A stretch of DNA of 5,710 nucleotides from GCA-002694895 sp964436345 (lineage in GTDB: Bacteria > Chloroflexota > Dehalococcoidia > Lucifugimonadales > GCA-002694895): assembly GCA_964436345.1 (NCBI GenBank), contig CAYTCC010000082.1:1-5710 (forward strand). Direction: 5' to 3'. Below the pieces are notes generated by a model that saw only the letters and a list, made by a program, of their open reading frames with translations, was not told the DNA's origin and did not search any database. The translations under genes were made by a program, and so were the position numbers. Shown here one piece after another: positions 5,404 through 5,710 of this stretch (position 1 is its first letter; every line of letters starts with the position of its first letter).

Positions 5404-5710
5404 TCTTACCTCCATGCAATAAAGGAGTTAAGCATAATGCTAGAGGACTTCTGTATGAATAACAAAGTTTTATATTCCCTGAAACATTTTTTTGTAAATC
5501 TATTTCGCTATCAAGAGTTATATGAGGTATGTTGAGTAAATCAAGAATTGGTTTTGTTGAACGTCCCATTGTAACCTGAGCTATATTAAATTCTCCAATT
5601 TCTCCTCTTAAATTAATAAACATAGGAATTGGTATTCTTGCCGGGATATTTAGACTAGCTAAAGCATTAATACAGTTGCCAAAACCGCTTGATTGCATAA
5701 ATATTGCTGC
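5396..5710 (-). CDS. ThDP-dependent decarboxylase alpha subunit, C-terminal part (ComD-like), 5' end outside window
   Basis: The C-terminal 104 residues of the partner subunit; the frame stays open through the right window edge, so the gene is partial. An ATG at 5698 would give a 100-residue protein, but the codons before it (reading A-A-I-F) fit the usual strand leading into MQSSGFGNCINAL, so it is an internal methionine. The ComD and phosphonopyruvate decarboxylase N-domain landmarks are SSGFGNCINALASL (7-20), PMFINLRGEIGEFN (29-42), AQVTMGR (44-50) and the closing SPLALCLTPLLHGGK (88-102). This domain pairs with the beta subunit to form the ThDP site. The catalytic glutamate is expected nearer the N-terminus, off the window. 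The enzyme is split in two genes, as in ComDE, and not fused as in most phosphonopyruvate decarboxylases, which slightly favours sulfopyruvate or an unknown analogue. Confidence 0.82.
   Translation of the reverse strand, partial: AAIFMQSSGFGNCINALASLNIPARIPIPMFINLRGEIGEFNIAQVTMGRSTKPILDLLNIPHITLDSEIDLQKNVSGNIKLCYSYRSPLALCLTPLLHGGKIA
5408..5413 (-). promoter_or_regulatory. Shine-Dalgarno GGAGGT deciding a TTG start for the beta subunit
   Basis: A consensus GGAGGT reads leftward at 5413-5408, within the end of the alpha-subunit gene. It sits four bases before TTG (5403-5401). The in-frame ATG at 5415 overlaps it and has only a pyrimidine-rich stretch upstream. The same GGAGGT, five bases before the start, is used by the gene at 70, which shows that the host uses strong Shine-Dalgarno sites. 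Confidence 0.65.

Noticed and set aside
5396..5698. Complete 100-residue alpha subunit starting at ATG 5698
   Set aside because: The frame is open to the window edge, and the upstream codons continue the conserved strand before the GFGN motif; ComD-like subunits are longer.

Overview
The window is AT-rich bacterial or archaeal chromosomal DNA (about one third G+C by eye) and is almost entirely coding. It holds two gene blocks that point at each other. Several genes overlap by a few bases, which suggests a compact, streamlined genome. The aminotransferase and amidase carry motif variants that I recall from uncultured marine and Chloroflexi-like bacteria (SAR202-type). This is only a recollection of protein style; no rRNA or marker gene here fixes the taxon.

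Plus-strand block (70-2307): a strong ribosome binding site precedes a SelA-like, fold-type I PLP enzyme related to D-glucosaminate-6-phosphate ammonia-lyase. Fifteen bases later comes an Ldh2-family NAD(P)-dependent 2-hydroxyacid dehydrogenase, the family of malate, L-sulfolactate and ureidoglycolate dehydrogenases.

Minus-strand block (5710 down to 2304, transcribed leftward): the C-terminal part of a ComD-like thiamine diphosphate (ThDP) decarboxylase alpha subunit, cut by the window edge; the ComE-like beta subunit; a class IV (IlvE-type) aminotransferase; a 59-residue protein that looks like a GatC/AtzG-type amidase partner; and an amidase-signature hydrolase. The junctions are an 8-base overlap (with my preferred TTG start), a 4-base ATGA overlap, a 4-base gap and an 8-base overlap. 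This is one translationally coupled operon whose promoter lies beyond the right edge. The two blocks meet at a shared palindromic TTAA that contains both stop codons, with no space for a terminator.

Taken together, the genes look like catabolism or remodelling of a small 2-oxo, 2-hydroxy or 2-amino acid. A dehydrogenase or transaminase could give a 2-oxo acid (sulfopyruvate- or phosphonopyruvate-like), the ThDP enzyme could decarboxylate it to an aldehyde, and the amidase could release or process an amide. ComC-type dehydrogenases and ComDE decarboxylases act on consecutive intermediates (sulfolactate, then sulfopyruvate) in coenzyme M biosynthesis and sulfonate metabolism, so a sulfonate route is the most specific hypothesis. 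Substrates cannot be read from the sequence. I see no RNA gene, mobile element, CRISPR array or long repeat.
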